Assembly: GCA_021824175.1 (NCBI GenBank)
Contig: JAKALP010000021.1
Span: 30,769-94,768 of the forward strand
Length of the DNA stretch: 64,000 nt
Direction of reading: 5' to 3'
DNA from: Deltaproteobacteria bacterium
Lineage (GTDB): Bacteria; Desulfobacterota; Desulfobacteria; Desulfobacterales; Desulfosarcinaceae
Part shown: positions 54,258-62,518 of the stretch, piece by piece
How the letters are laid out: every line of letters starts with the position of its first letter
Position numbering within the stretch: the first letter of the stretch is position 1
Program-made: the position numbers and the translations under genes
The notes under the pieces: model-generated
Seen by the model: only the letters and a program-made list of their open reading frames with translations
What the model was told of the DNA's origin: nothing
Database searches by the model: none

Positions 54258-54333
54258 TGGAGCGGGCAACGAGATTCGAACTCGCGACACCAAGCTTGGG
54301 AAGCTTGTACTCTACCAACTGAGCTATGCCCGC
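54258..54333 (-). tRNA. tRNA-Gly (anticodon CCC)
   Basis: The minus-strand segment folds as a complete tRNA of 76 bases. Acceptor arms GCGGGCA and TGCCCGC, D stem GCTC/GAGT, anticodon stem CAAGC/GCTTG with loop TTCCCAA, T stem GCGAG/CTCGT with TTCGAAT. The anticodon CCC reads GGG glycine codons. The CCA end is genome-encoded. It heads the rimP-nusA-infB unit, as tRNA-fMet (metY) does in E. coli. Confidence 0.93.
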
Positions 54334-54608
54334 TTACCCGCTGCACTATATATGGCAAGCCCAAATGGATGTCAACTGGTTTCAAGAGGTTTGTGTTTTC
54401 AAGAGGTTTGTTGACTTTGCCCCAGGCAGTTGTTAGAAATTTTCACAGCATCCATGCAGTTGATAGCTTGAGTATCAAAATACTAATTACATATGATTCC
54501 AATTGGATTTGCGTTTAAGACCCAAATCCTGAACCTGTGAGAACTCCCTTCGCGTTCAGATCGCCCCGAGTGATCCGCGAAGCGCCCTAATTATGAAATG
54601 GGAGATAA

Positions 54609-55166
54609 ATGAACATCAAAGCGATTGCCCCCATTGCCATATTCGTCGTCACCTTCTTCGGCCTATTTTCAGGCTGCGCCACACCACCCGTTCAGACCTG
54701 GCACAGCATTCCCCAGGTTCAAACCATTACCGGACCGACCTTTGAGGCTCAACTGGAGCCGGTGAAAGAAAAGGACCCTTTCTTCGTGGGGTTCCGGCTC
54801 ACGGTCCACAACAAAACCCAATCACCTCTGCAAGTTGACTGGAACGCCACCCACTACTTCCATAACGGTAAAGATCAAGGAATTTTAATCTTTGAAGGCA
54901 TAGATCCAGAAAACATCCAGGGGAAAATCCCCCCCGAGTCAATTGCCGCCGGTGAAACGTTCACCAGAGTGATCTTCCCCCTCAGAACCATCGCCTTCCT
55001 GCCCCGTTCCCAACGCCCTGAACAAGGCCGTCGCGGCTTTATGGCGGGCGTCCTGCCGGCTGGCGAAAGCAAAATCGTCCTGTCGCTGAAACAAAACGAT
55101 CAGCAATTGCAAACCAGCCTGTCGTTGCGCTTAAAGGCCGAAACATCGCAGCCCCCATCCAAATAA
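54609..55166 (+). CDS. Predicted lipoprotein of unknown function
   Basis: A 185-residue lipoprotein, lipobox LFSGC (Cys23). The mature part is beta-rich (FFVGFRLTVHNKTQSPLQVDWNATHYFHNGKDQG), resembling immunoglobulin-like or LEA-like folds that occur in outer-membrane lipoproteins. The gene has GGGAGAT before its ATG, and is followed 10 bases later by a DUF2845 gene, so the two are likely co-transcribed. No catalytic motif. Confidence 0.8.
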   Translation: MNIKAIAPIAIFVVTFFGLFSGCATPPVQTWHSIPQVQTITGPTFEAQLEPVKEKDPFFVGFRLTVHNKTQSPLQVDWNATHYFHNGKDQGILIFEGIDPENIQGKIPPESIAAGETFTRVIFPLRTIAFLPRSQRPEQGRRGFMAGVLPAGESKIVLSLKQNDQQLQTSLSLRLKAETSQPPSK

Positions 55167-55176
55167 GGAGAATTAT

Positions 55177-55515
55177 ATGAAATCAATTCGCATCACTTCC
55201 CTTTTTGTGTTGATCCTAACGCTTCTGACCTCCGCCTATGGTTATGCCGAGGAAATCGACCTGCCCGAGACCGGCAGCGACGCCTCCAATCTGCGTTGCC
55301 CCAACGGTCTTATCAGTTTGGGTGATTCAGCCCGCGATGTTCAGACCAAATGTGGAGCGCCCGTTAAGCAGGGCTGGATTCGGGGCCGCAACTACGATGT
55401 GAGTGTCTATTATTGGTCGGGCGCCGATTTCATTCACTACCTGGGATTTCGTGACAACAAGCTGCAGCGCATCTACACGGTCAACTGCATAAAAGGTGAT
55501 CCGCTCTGCCAATAG
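55177..55515 (+). CDS. DUF2845-family periplasmic protein
   Basis: A 112-residue secreted protein with a signal peptide (cleaved after AYGYA, about residue 24). The mature part matches my memory of DUF2845: LRCPNGLISLGDSARDVQTKCGAP and a later CIKGDPLCQ. Its four cysteines may form two disulfides. Ribosome site AAGGAGAA. Family function unknown; the related pattern occurs in small outer-membrane assembly-type (BamE-like) folds. Confidence 0.8.
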   Translation: MKSIRITSLFVLILTLLTSAYGYAEEIDLPETGSDASNLRCPNGLISLGDSARDVQTKCGAPVKQGWIRGRNYDVSVYYWSGADFIHYLGFRDNKLQRIYTVNCIKGDPLCQ

Positions 55516-55589
55516 ATTCGTCATCTGGAGTGAGGGAAGCATAGACAACTCCCGCCAAACCGCTGAACAATATAACATCAGGAAATATC

Positions 55590-56444
55590 ATGAAGCAAAT
55601 CAAAGCAATGGTTCTGCTACTGATCGCGTTGACTCTTTGCCCGAAAGGGACGCTGGCCGAAGAAGAAAAAAAGCCATCGCCGTGGGGAGAGAAGTATAGC
55701 CTTACCCTCGGCTACTTTATTTCCAACCTGGATACAGGGCTACGCCTTGGCGCTGGTCTCGGCGTGGATATCGATGCCGAAGACGCCCTCAACCTGGAGG
55801 AGACCATGTCGGTGGCCCGCTTGGAAGGCTACCGGCGCTTCGGCAAGCACCGCGTCGATCTGTCGTGGATGTCGCTAAATCGTAAAGCCATGCGCACGGC
55901 CGGTGAATCATTCACCTTTGAAAATAATCAAGGCGAACAGGTCACGGTCGCAGCCGGTGCCAATGTCGAGAGCTATCTAAATCTCAATTTGTATAAATTG
56001 ACCTACAGCTATTCGTTTATTCAGGATGACCGGTTGGATCTGGCCGCGGCCCTGGGCGTTTACATCGCGCCCATCGAGGTGGGAATCGCGGCCCAGGGCA
56101 CGGTCAACGACCAAGAGATAGCCAACGAAAGAAGCGCCAGCAGCTTCACCGCGCCGTTGCCCATGCTCGGCTTGCGCATGGATATCGCCGTGACCCCCAA
56201 GTGGTTTGTCCGCTATCAAGGCCAGATCTTCTACCTGGAGTATGAAAGCTTTAAAGGCTCCCTTTACTCCTCCACCATGGCCGTGGAGTATAAACCCTGG
56301 CAGCATGTGGGGTTCGGGCTGGGGTATGACCTGTTAAAGATGATGCTGGAAGCCAAAAAGAATGACTACCCGGAAATCGATTTCAAAGGCAAAATCAACT
56401 TTCAATATACGGGGTTGATGCTCTACTGCAAACTGTTCTTCTAA
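55590..56444 (+). CDS. Predicted outer-membrane beta-barrel protein
   Basis: A 284-residue secreted protein with a signal peptide (cleaved after TLAEE, about residue 24). It alternates amphipathic strands (KYSLTLGYFISNL, RVDLSWMSLNRKA, YLNLNLYKLTYSYSFIQ) and ends in Phe-Phe (MLYCKLFF), as outer-membrane barrels do. About ten to twelve strands are likely. Lies 74 bases after the DUF2845 gene on the same strand. No family assigned. Confidence 0.75.
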   Translation: MKQIKAMVLLLIALTLCPKGTLAEEEKKPSPWGEKYSLTLGYFISNLDTGLRLGAGLGVDIDAEDALNLEETMSVARLEGYRRFGKHRVDLSWMSLNRKAMRTAGESFTFENNQGEQVTVAAGANVESYLNLNLYKLTYSYSFIQDDRLDLAAALGVYIAPIEVGIAAQGTVNDQEIANERSASSFTAPLPMLGLRMDIAVTPKWFVRYQGQIFYLEYESFKGSLYSSTMAVEYKPWQHVGFGLGYDLLKMMLEAKKNDYPEIDFKGKINFQYTGLMLYCKLFF

Positions 56445-56473
56445 TTTTGCTTGGGCCGCCACGAGTCAATCCA

Positions 56474-56836
56474 TCACCACAGTCTGAAGAATACGCGGTC
56501 TCCGCGCTTTTCGGCCCGGACTTTTTCCATATGGCGCAAAGTTGAGAATTCGCGTTGCAACTCGTCGGCGGTGATTTTGCCGTTGAGCCGGTCCAGAAGA
56601 TCGTGGGCTTCGACTCCTCCAGTCTCCGCCAATATAGACAGAATTTCTGATTGCATCGGATTGAGGACGCTGCCGCCCATCTCCTTTTCAAAGGATTTTG
56701 CGCTGTGCGCAGCCCAGGGGTCGCAAGTCTTCATGGGCGACAACGCTTCCATGTAGCAATCCTCGCACAAGGAACGGCCCAAGTGTTCCCTTTGCTCTCC
56801 GCTGGGGATATCGCCTTGGCATCGATCACACTGCAT
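56474..56836 (-). CDS. Zinc-ribbon and winged-helix small protein
   Basis: A 120-residue protein. A treble-clef-like ribbon at the N-terminus has Cys3-x2-Cys6 and Cys24-x2-Cys27. The second half (about 60-118) reads as a winged helix (MQSEILSILAETGGVEAHDLLDRLNGKITADELQREFSTLRHMEKVRAEKRGDRVFF), typical of DNA-binding regulators. ATG 56836 has GGAGG seven bases upstream; the frame can be extended upstream but without support. Likely a small metal-stabilised regulator. Downstream gene potA is divergent. Confidence 0.75.
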   Translation of the reverse strand: MQCDRCQGDIPSGEQREHLGRSLCEDCYMEALSPMKTCDPWAAHSAKSFEKEMGGSVLNPMQSEILSILAETGGVEAHDLLDRLNGKITADELQREFSTLRHMEKVRAEKRGDRVFFRLW

Positions 56837-57055
56837 GGTGAACCTCCATTGTTGTGATTGGTATTTGTTTTTTTGAGGTATACAAAAACCAGAACCCTCG
56901 ATCAACCCTTTGAAAGAATGCGCTGGGAAGAATCCCCTTGACTTAGCCACTGTTGCCTCATAAAGGCTGACCATCCCAGTTGGTACCTGCCGCCAAAGTG
57001 CTGGATGCCAGCCTGGAATGCGATTCCGCCGGAATAGGGAGAGTGATCGGCTTTG

Positions 57056-58183
57056 ATGAACGGTTCCGCGCCACTGATCCAACTGAAACAGGTCAGCAAG
57101 CGCTATGGCGACCAGGATGCCTTGACGGATATCGACCTGGAGATTTTCAACGGCGAATTCATCACGATTCTAGGCCCTTCGGGGTGCGGCAAGACTACCT
57201 TGCTGCGACTCATTGCCGGGTTCGAGCCGGTCAGCGCGGGCGCCATCTATCTCAATGGCCGGGATGTGGCCGATCTTCCCCCTGAAAAACGCGAAGTCAA
57301 TACCGTCTTTCAGAGCTACGCCTTGTTTCCCCACATGTCTGTTTACGACAATGTGGCCTTTGGCCTGCGCATGCGCGGCCTGGCGCCGGATGAAATCCGC
57401 CGCCGCGTCGGCGAAGTCCTCAACCTGGTGCAGCTTGCCGGTTTCGAAGGCCGGCGTCCCAACCAGCTTTCCGGCGGTCAACAGCAGCGCGTGGCCGTGG
57501 CCCGGGCCATTGTCAATCGGCCCCTGGTGCTGCTGCTGGACGAGCCCCTGTCCGCCCTGGATTATCGCCTGCGCAAGCAGATGCAGCTTGATCTCAAACA
57601 TCTGCAGCGCCGCCTGGGCATCACCTTTGTCCTGGTGACCCATGACCAGGAGGAGGCCTTTTCCATGTCCGACCGCGTGGTGGTGCTCAATGCGGGCCGC
57701 ATCGAGCAGGTGGGCCGGCCCAGCGAGGTCTATGAGCAGCCGCACAACCTCTATGTGGCCCGTTTCGTGGGAGAGATCAATTTGCTGGACGGCCGGGTGG
57801 AGCAAATCGAAGGTGAGCGCATCACGCTGCAAATCGGCCATCTCAAAATCGGCGTCAAATCCAACCGCGCTTTTGCCAAAGGCAAGGCGGTGCATGTGCT
57901 GCTGCGGCCCGAGGATCTGCGCGTGGAGACGCTCAAGGATCTGGCCGACAATCCGGCCCTGAAAAACAGTTTTGCCGACGGCGGCTATTTCACCGGCACG
58001 GTGGAAGAGACCATTTACAAAGGCGCGACCTACGATGTAACGGTGCGCCTGGACGGCGGCCGAACGATTACAGCTACGGAATTCTTCAACGCCGAAGATG
58101 CCACCATTTACTTCCGGCCCGGCGACCGCGTGGCGGTGAGCTGGATCGAAGGCTGGGAGGTGCTGCTGCCCCATGAAGGATAG
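57056..58183 (+). CDS. potA: Polyamine ABC transporter ATP-binding protein
   Basis: Energises spermidine/putrescine uptake. The 375-residue ATPase has Walker A GPSGCGKTT, the ABC signature LSGGQQQRVAVARA, Walker B LLLLDEPLSALD and the switch His in VTHDQEEAF. The C-terminal TOBE domain (about 285-370) is present. ATG 57056 follows GGGAGAG at a wide spacing. It overlaps potB by 11 bases, so potABCD is one operon. Confidence 0.93.
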   Translation: MNGSAPLIQLKQVSKRYGDQDALTDIDLEIFNGEFITILGPSGCGKTTLLRLIAGFEPVSAGAIYLNGRDVADLPPEKREVNTVFQSYALFPHMSVYDNVAFGLRMRGLAPDEIRRRVGEVLNLVQLAGFEGRRPNQLSGGQQQRVAVARAIVNRPLVLLLDEPLSALDYRLRKQMQLDLKHLQRRLGITFVLVTHDQEEAFSMSDRVVVLNAGRIEQVGRPSEVYEQPHNLYVARFVGEINLLDGRVEQIEGERITLQIGHLKIGVKSNRAFAKGKAVHVLLRPEDLRVETLKDLADNPALKNSFADGGYFTGTVEETIYKGATYDVTVRLDGGRTITATEFFNAEDATIYFRPGDRVAVSWIEGWEVLLPHEG

Positions 58184-59027
58184 TCGTCTTTTCAAACGCC
58201 TGGTGCTCTCGGCCGTTCTGCTCTGGATAGTGTTTTTTGCTTTCGCGCCCAATCTCCTGGTGCTGCTGGCCAGCTTCGGCCACGTCAGCACTACCACTTT
58301 TGTGATGCCGGCATTGTCACTGGACAGCTACGCGCGTTTGCTGGAGCCGAGCTACGGCCGGATCCTGATCTCTTCTTTTGCCCTGTCCGGCGGCGTAACA
58401 TTGATCTGCCTGGTATGCGGCTATCCCTTTGCCGCCATCGTGGCCCGCACATCACCGCCCTGGCGCAATCTGCTCCTGCTGCTGGTGGTGATCCCCTTCT
58501 GGACCAACTCCCTGGTGCGCACCTATGCCATGATTGCCATTCTCAACGCCAACGGCATCGTCAACCGTTTACTGCTATCCATGAATTTGATCACCACTGC
58601 CCTGCCCATGATGTATACCTCCGGCGCGGTAGTGGCCGGTCTGGTTTACACCCTGCTCCCCTTTATGGTGCTTCCACTTTATGCGGCCCTGGAACGCCTC
58701 GACCAGCGCTATGTGGAGGCAGCTCGGGATCTGGGCGCCACGCCGGCCAAAACATTCGTTCACGTCGTGCTGCCCATGACCCTGCCGGGCATTGTATCGG
58801 GCTGCATGCTGGTCTTTTTGCCGGCCATCGGCATGTTTTACGTCTCCGATGTCTTGGGCGGCGCCCGCAGCATGCTGCTGGGTAACTTCATTCGCGACCA
58901 GTTCCTCACCAGCCGCGATTGGCCCTTTGGCTCGGCGGCCAGCGTGGCCATGACGCTGGTGATGGCCGTCATGCTGCTGCTCTATTGGAAGAGCAATGCC
59001 CGCCTGGCGCACCGGGAGTGGACATGA
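58173..59027 (+). CDS. potB: Polyamine ABC transporter permease PotB
   Basis: Inner-membrane permease with six helices over 284 residues. The EAA motif that contacts PotA is EAARDLGATPAKTFVHVVLP. Long periplasmic loop follows helix 1. Overlaps potA (11 bases) and potC (four bases). Confidence 0.92.
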   Translation: MKDSRLFKRLVLSAVLLWIVFFAFAPNLLVLLASFGHVSTTTFVMPALSLDSYARLLEPSYGRILISSFALSGGVTLICLVCGYPFAAIVARTSPPWRNLLLLLVVIPFWTNSLVRTYAMIAILNANGIVNRLLLSMNLITTALPMMYTSGAVVAGLVYTLLPFMVLPLYAALERLDQRYVEAARDLGATPAKTFVHVVLPMTLPGIVSGCMLVFLPAIGMFYVSDVLGGARSMLLGNFIRDQFLTSRDWPFGSAASVAMTLVMAVMLLLYWKSNARLAHREWT

Positions 59028-59791
59028 AAAAACAGGTACAATTCATATATGCGGCCCTGATCTACTTCTTTCTCTACCTGCCTCTGGCCGTCATGGTGGC
59101 TTACTCCTTTAATGCCTCGCGTTTTACCATGCAGTGGAAAGGCTTCACCTTGCATTGGTATGACCAATTGCTCCATGACGCCAGCCTGATCCAGGCCGCC
59201 CTGCACTCCCTGGCCATTGCGACCTGTTCAGCCACAGCCGCCTGCGTGGTCGGCACTGTCACGGCCCTGGCTATCCACCGCTGGCGCTTCGCCGGCCGCA
59301 AAACTATCCACGCCGTGCTCTTCATCATGATGATGTCGCCGGACATCGTCATCGGTATTTCACTGCTGGTACTTTTCATGGCCATCTCCCTGCCCCTGGG
59401 CTTCTGGACGCTCTTCATGGCTCATGTGACCCTGTGTGTGCCTTTTGTAGCCATCACCGTCCACGGCCGGTTGCAGGGGTTTGATCCCCATGTGGTGGAG
59501 GCGGCCAGAGACCTGGGCGCCGGCGAATACGAAGTGTGGCGCCATATCATTCTGCCCATGACCATGCCCGCGGTTTTGGCCGGCTGGTTCATGAGTTTTA
59601 CTTTGTCGCTGGATGATGTGATCATCGCCTTTTTTACTACCGGCCCCACTTTTGAAATACTGCCGTTGCGCATCTACTCCATGGTGCGTCTGGGACTTAA
59701 ACCCGAGGTCAACGCGCTGTGCGCGGTCATGATCCTCATTACCGCCGTTGCGGTCGTCACGACCCAAGGGCTGCTCAAGGAGCGCCAATGA
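59024..59791 (+). CDS. potC: Polyamine ABC transporter permease PotC
   Basis: Second permease, 255 residues with six helices. EAA motif VVEAARDLGAGEYEVWRHIILP. ATG 59024 overlaps the potB stop (ATGA), and the stop overlaps potD (ATGA), so translation is coupled throughout. The longer frame to 58919 lies inside potB in another frame and is not the start. Confidence 0.92.
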   Translation: MKKQVQFIYAALIYFFLYLPLAVMVAYSFNASRFTMQWKGFTLHWYDQLLHDASLIQAALHSLAIATCSATAACVVGTVTALAIHRWRFAGRKTIHAVLFIMMMSPDIVIGISLLVLFMAISLPLGFWTLFMAHVTLCVPFVAITVHGRLQGFDPHVVEAARDLGAGEYEVWRHIILPMTMPAVLAGWFMSFTLSLDDVIIAFFTTGPTFEILPLRIYSMVRLGLKPEVNALCAVMILITAVAVVTTQGLLKERQ

Positions 59792-60819
59792 AACGTATCA
59801 TAATGATTTTGCTTCCGTTGCTGGTCTTTGCGGCCAACACCTGGGCCGCCGAGAAGAAATTGTACCTGTACTGCTGGTCCGAATACATCCCAGAAGCGGT
59901 CCTGACGCAATTCACTAAAGAAACCGGTATCAAGGTCGTTCTATCCACCTACGACAGCAACGAGGCCATGTACGCCAAGGTCAAGATGACCGGCAAGGGC
60001 TATGACCTGATCGTGCCCTCCACCGATTTTGTATCGCGCATGGGCAAGGAGGGCTTACTGCTGCCCCTGGACAAAGCGCTGCTGGGCAATCTCGGCAACC
60101 TGAACCCCAAGATGCTCAACCAACCCTTTGATCCCGGCAACGCTTATAGCGTCCCCTACATGTGGGGCTCCACGGCCATCGCCGTCAATAGCGCTGATCC
60201 AGCGGCGGCCGGAGTTACCTGCCTGGCCGATCTCTGGAAGCCGGAACTCAAAGGCAAATTATTGCTGCCCAATGACCAGCGTTCGGTGCTAGGACTGGGG
60301 CTCAAACGCTTGGGTTTTTCCTGGAATGACACCGACTCGGCCCATATCCAAAAGGCCTGCGAACTGCTCAAGCCTCTGATGGCCAATGTGCGTGTCTTTG
60401 ACTCCGACTCGCCCAAGCAGGCCCTGCTCAACAACGAAGTGCAGGTGGCCGTGCTTTATAGCGGCGAAGCCTATGTCGCCAGCCGCGAGAATCCCAAGAT
60501 CCACTATATCTACCCGCCCGAAGGCTTTGGCCTCTGGCTCGACAGCCTGTGTATTCCCAAAGGCGCCAAAAATGTGGCCAATGCCCACGCCTTCATCAAT
60601 TTTATTCTGCAAACCAAAGTGGGGGCTGCCATCAGCAAGGAAATGGGTTACTCCTCGCCTAACCTTAAAGCCATCGACCTGCTGCCGGCCGAGGTACGCG
60701 CCAATCCCATCGTGTATCCCGATGAAGCCACCATGGCCAGGGGCGAATTCGAAGTGGATCTGGGCAAGACTGAGCGATTATACGAAAAATGCTGGACGGG
60801 CCTAAAAGCCACCAAGTGA
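59788..60819 (+). CDS. potD: Periplasmic polyamine-binding protein PotD
   Basis: Captures spermidine or putrescine and delivers it to PotBC. The 343-residue protein has a signal peptide (cleaved after NTWAA), the first ligand strand LYLYCWSEYIPEAVLTQF with the aromatic pocket residues, VPSTDFVSRM and PYMWGSTAIAVN. Length fits PotD/PotF; the Trp-Ser pair and Tyr residues support a polyamine rather than iron ligand. Last gene of the operon; no terminator with a T run directly follows. Confidence 0.92.
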   Translation: MKRIIMILLPLLVFAANTWAAEKKLYLYCWSEYIPEAVLTQFTKETGIKVVLSTYDSNEAMYAKVKMTGKGYDLIVPSTDFVSRMGKEGLLLPLDKALLGNLGNLNPKMLNQPFDPGNAYSVPYMWGSTAIAVNSADPAAAGVTCLADLWKPELKGKLLLPNDQRSVLGLGLKRLGFSWNDTDSAHIQKACELLKPLMANVRVFDSDSPKQALLNNEVQVAVLYSGEAYVASRENPKIHYIYPPEGFGLWLDSLCIPKGAKNVANAHAFINFILQTKVGAAISKEMGYSSPNLKAIDLLPAEVRANPIVYPDEATMARGEFEVDLGKTERLYEKCWTGLKATK

Positions 60820-60832
60820 TTTTGAAAAACGG

Positions 60833-60861
60833 TTGACACCCCCAGGCTAAACCGTTAAGTA
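60833..60861 (+). promoter_or_regulatory. Candidate promoter before the NlpC-barrel gene
   Basis: TTGACA (60833-60838) and TAAGTA (60856-60861) are 17 bases apart. The -35 is a consensus match and the -10 is weak. The inverted repeat AACGGTT (60828-60834) / AACCGTT (60850-60856) overlaps both elements, which suggests an operator or a hairpin. Transcript leader would be about 210 bases. Confidence 0.38.
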
Positions 60862-61034
60862 AACCGAAATGAATAGCGGCTTCGGGGCTTTAGGTCGATT
60901 CCAAACGCTGCCCCGGATCAAGGCTTTAGCCGCCAAATAATATTGATATATTTGGCCATGACCCTCATTGAGAGGTATGAACATTCGCAGAAAGCGAACG
61001 AACCTGTGGCAAACGCGCCACAATAGTTAATATA
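60862..61034 (+). other. Structured leader of the NlpC-barrel gene
   Basis: This leader has several stems. GCGGCT near 60875 pairs with AGCCGC near 60928, and inside it CGGGGC pairs with GCCCCG, forming a nested stem-loop. GCCAAATA (60932-60939) pairs with TATTTGGC (60949-60956) with a nine-base loop. GTGGC and GCCAC (near 61005-61020) form a small hairpin. No T run follows. I compared it with c-di-AMP (ydaO) and GEMM riboswitches, which often control cell-wall hydrolases, but the conserved core sequences are not present. A 17-codon open frame (ATG 60977, ribosome site GAGAGG, stop 61028-61030) lies in it and could be a leader peptide. Confidence 0.35.
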
Positions 61035-61076
61035 TTGCATACCCTAAGCCACCCATCACCTGTACCTGCTGAAGTT

Positions 61077-62417
61077 GTGAAACCGGTCGCCCGTTATGGG
61101 GTAGTGTTCTTCCTCCAGACTTTTTTTTGCCTGTTCCTCTTTTTAATCACTTTCCTATCCTGGACTGCCCCCGCGCAGAGCGCCCAAACGGCATCAACTC
61201 CGGTGATGGCTGATCCATGCAACGACGAAACACCCCCTTCGATGGAACCGGCCAAGACGCCGGCGGCTGCCCATCGAAAGGCCTCCCGTGCTCATAAAAA
61301 GACCAAGGGCCAACCCAAGCCCATGGTCAACTCCTCCACCAAAGCCAAAACAGAAAGCATCACCAGCGAAATTTCAGAGGAATTACCGGCCAACCTGGAA
61401 GAGGAAATCAAAAAGTTTTCCGGCTTGCGCTATCGCTATGGCAGCGGCGGCCGCGACGGCATCGACTGCTCGGCCCTGGTCAAAAAAGTGTATGCCGATG
61501 TGTTTGGCATCGACCTGCCCCGCAGCTCCTCGGCCCAAAGCCAGGATAAAATCGCTCAACTGGTGTCCGACAACGACCTGCAGACCGGTGATCTGCTTTT
61601 TTTCGGCCCTCGGCGCAAACAGGTCAACCACGTGGGAATCTATCTGGCGGGCGGCTATTTCCTGCACGCCGCGCGCTCCGAGGGTGTAACGATTTCGCGG
61701 CTGGATGACCAATATTGGAAATCGCGCTGGATCCTCTCCAAGCGAGTCAGGGGCCTGCAAATCGACAACGATGCGGACGTCATGAAGGATCTCGATTCGA
61801 ATCTTGAGTCCTTATCCCTTGGCTTGGCTTTTAACGATGATAGCGCGGCCCAAAGTATCCATTTTATCGATACCGGCCTCCAGTTCGGCGCGGCCTCCGA
61901 ATTGCGATTGAGCGCGCTTTATAAAGAGAGCCTGGATCAAGCTCCCCTTGGGTTGATCGATCAATCCACCCTCTCCTTGCGAGACCCCTTTTACCCCAGC
62001 GAATCCGAGAGCCGCTTGCGACTTTCCGCGGTGTTCTCGCCCCTGCCGCTGCAGGGGTTTAAATTGATCCCCTCCATCACCCAGATCCTGGATCGCACGG
62101 ATAAGACCGGCGCTCTATCCGAGACCCAAATGCTGGGGCTCGAAACCTGGATGGTCATGCCTTCCTCGCGCATGGCTCTGTTTTTAGGCGCCCACGCCAT
62201 GAACCAGGACGATCTCTTGCAGCGCCCGTTGAAAATGGCCCCCGATTGGCAGACCCTGGACTTCTCTCTGGGCGTGCATTACCGTTTCTCCCAAAGCTTG
62301 GGCTTCTCCTTGTTGGGCACGCATAGCTACACAAGCGCTTTTGGAGAAAACGACGGGCAGAGCAAATCTTCCCATGTCTTGGACGACATCACATTCAATT
62401 TGAATTACAAGTTTTAG
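61077..62417 (+). CDS. NlpC/P60 hydrolase fused to an outer-membrane beta-barrel
   Basis: About 446 residues. The signal peptide is long (MKPVARYGVVFFLQTF then LFLITFLSW, cleaved near APAQSA). A Lys/Pro/Ala-rich linker leads to an NlpC/P60 domain (about 105-225) with catalytic Cys131 (DGIDCSALV), His185 (NHVGIYL) and His197 (FLHAARS). The remaining 200 residues are barrel-like, with alternating strands and closing sequence ITFNLNYKF, which ends in Phe as needed by the Bam machinery. GTG 61077 gives the best signal peptide, although a TTG at 61035 is possible. This architecture is rare to my knowledge: an endopeptidase tethered by a barrel to the outer membrane. Confidence 0.78.
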   Translation: MKPVARYGVVFFLQTFFCLFLFLITFLSWTAPAQSAQTASTPVMADPCNDETPPSMEPAKTPAAAHRKASRAHKKTKGQPKPMVNSSTKAKTESITSEISEELPANLEEEIKKFSGLRYRYGSGGRDGIDCSALVKKVYADVFGIDLPRSSSAQSQDKIAQLVSDNDLQTGDLLFFGPRRKQVNHVGIYLAGGYFLHAARSEGVTISRLDDQYWKSRWILSKRVRGLQIDNDADVMKDLDSNLESLSLGLAFNDDSAAQSIHFIDTGLQFGAASELRLSALYKESLDQAPLGLIDQSTLSLRDPFYPSESESRLRLSAVFSPLPLQGFKLIPSITQILDRTDKTGALSETQMLGLETWMVMPSSRMALFLGAHAMNQDDLLQRPLKMAPDWQTLDFSLGVHYRFSQSLGFSLLGTHSYTSAFGENDGQSKSSHVLDDITFNLNYKF

Positions 62418-62518
62418 CTCCCGCCAGAATTCTACTGGATCTGCCAAGCACGGTTTGGGTAATGCCGTGTCGAGACAGACTAAGCACGGCATGATAGTCA
62501 ATTCGATAGAGGAGCACC

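Noticed and set aside
57170..58297. A 375-codon open frame antisense to potA
   Set aside because: Opposite a perfect ABC ATPase; low-complexity His/Gln-rich translation typical of an antisense shadow.
60862..61034. Leader as a ydaO (c-di-AMP) or GEMM riboswitch
   Set aside because: Only the gene context fits; the conserved core sequences of both classes are missing, so no class is assigned.
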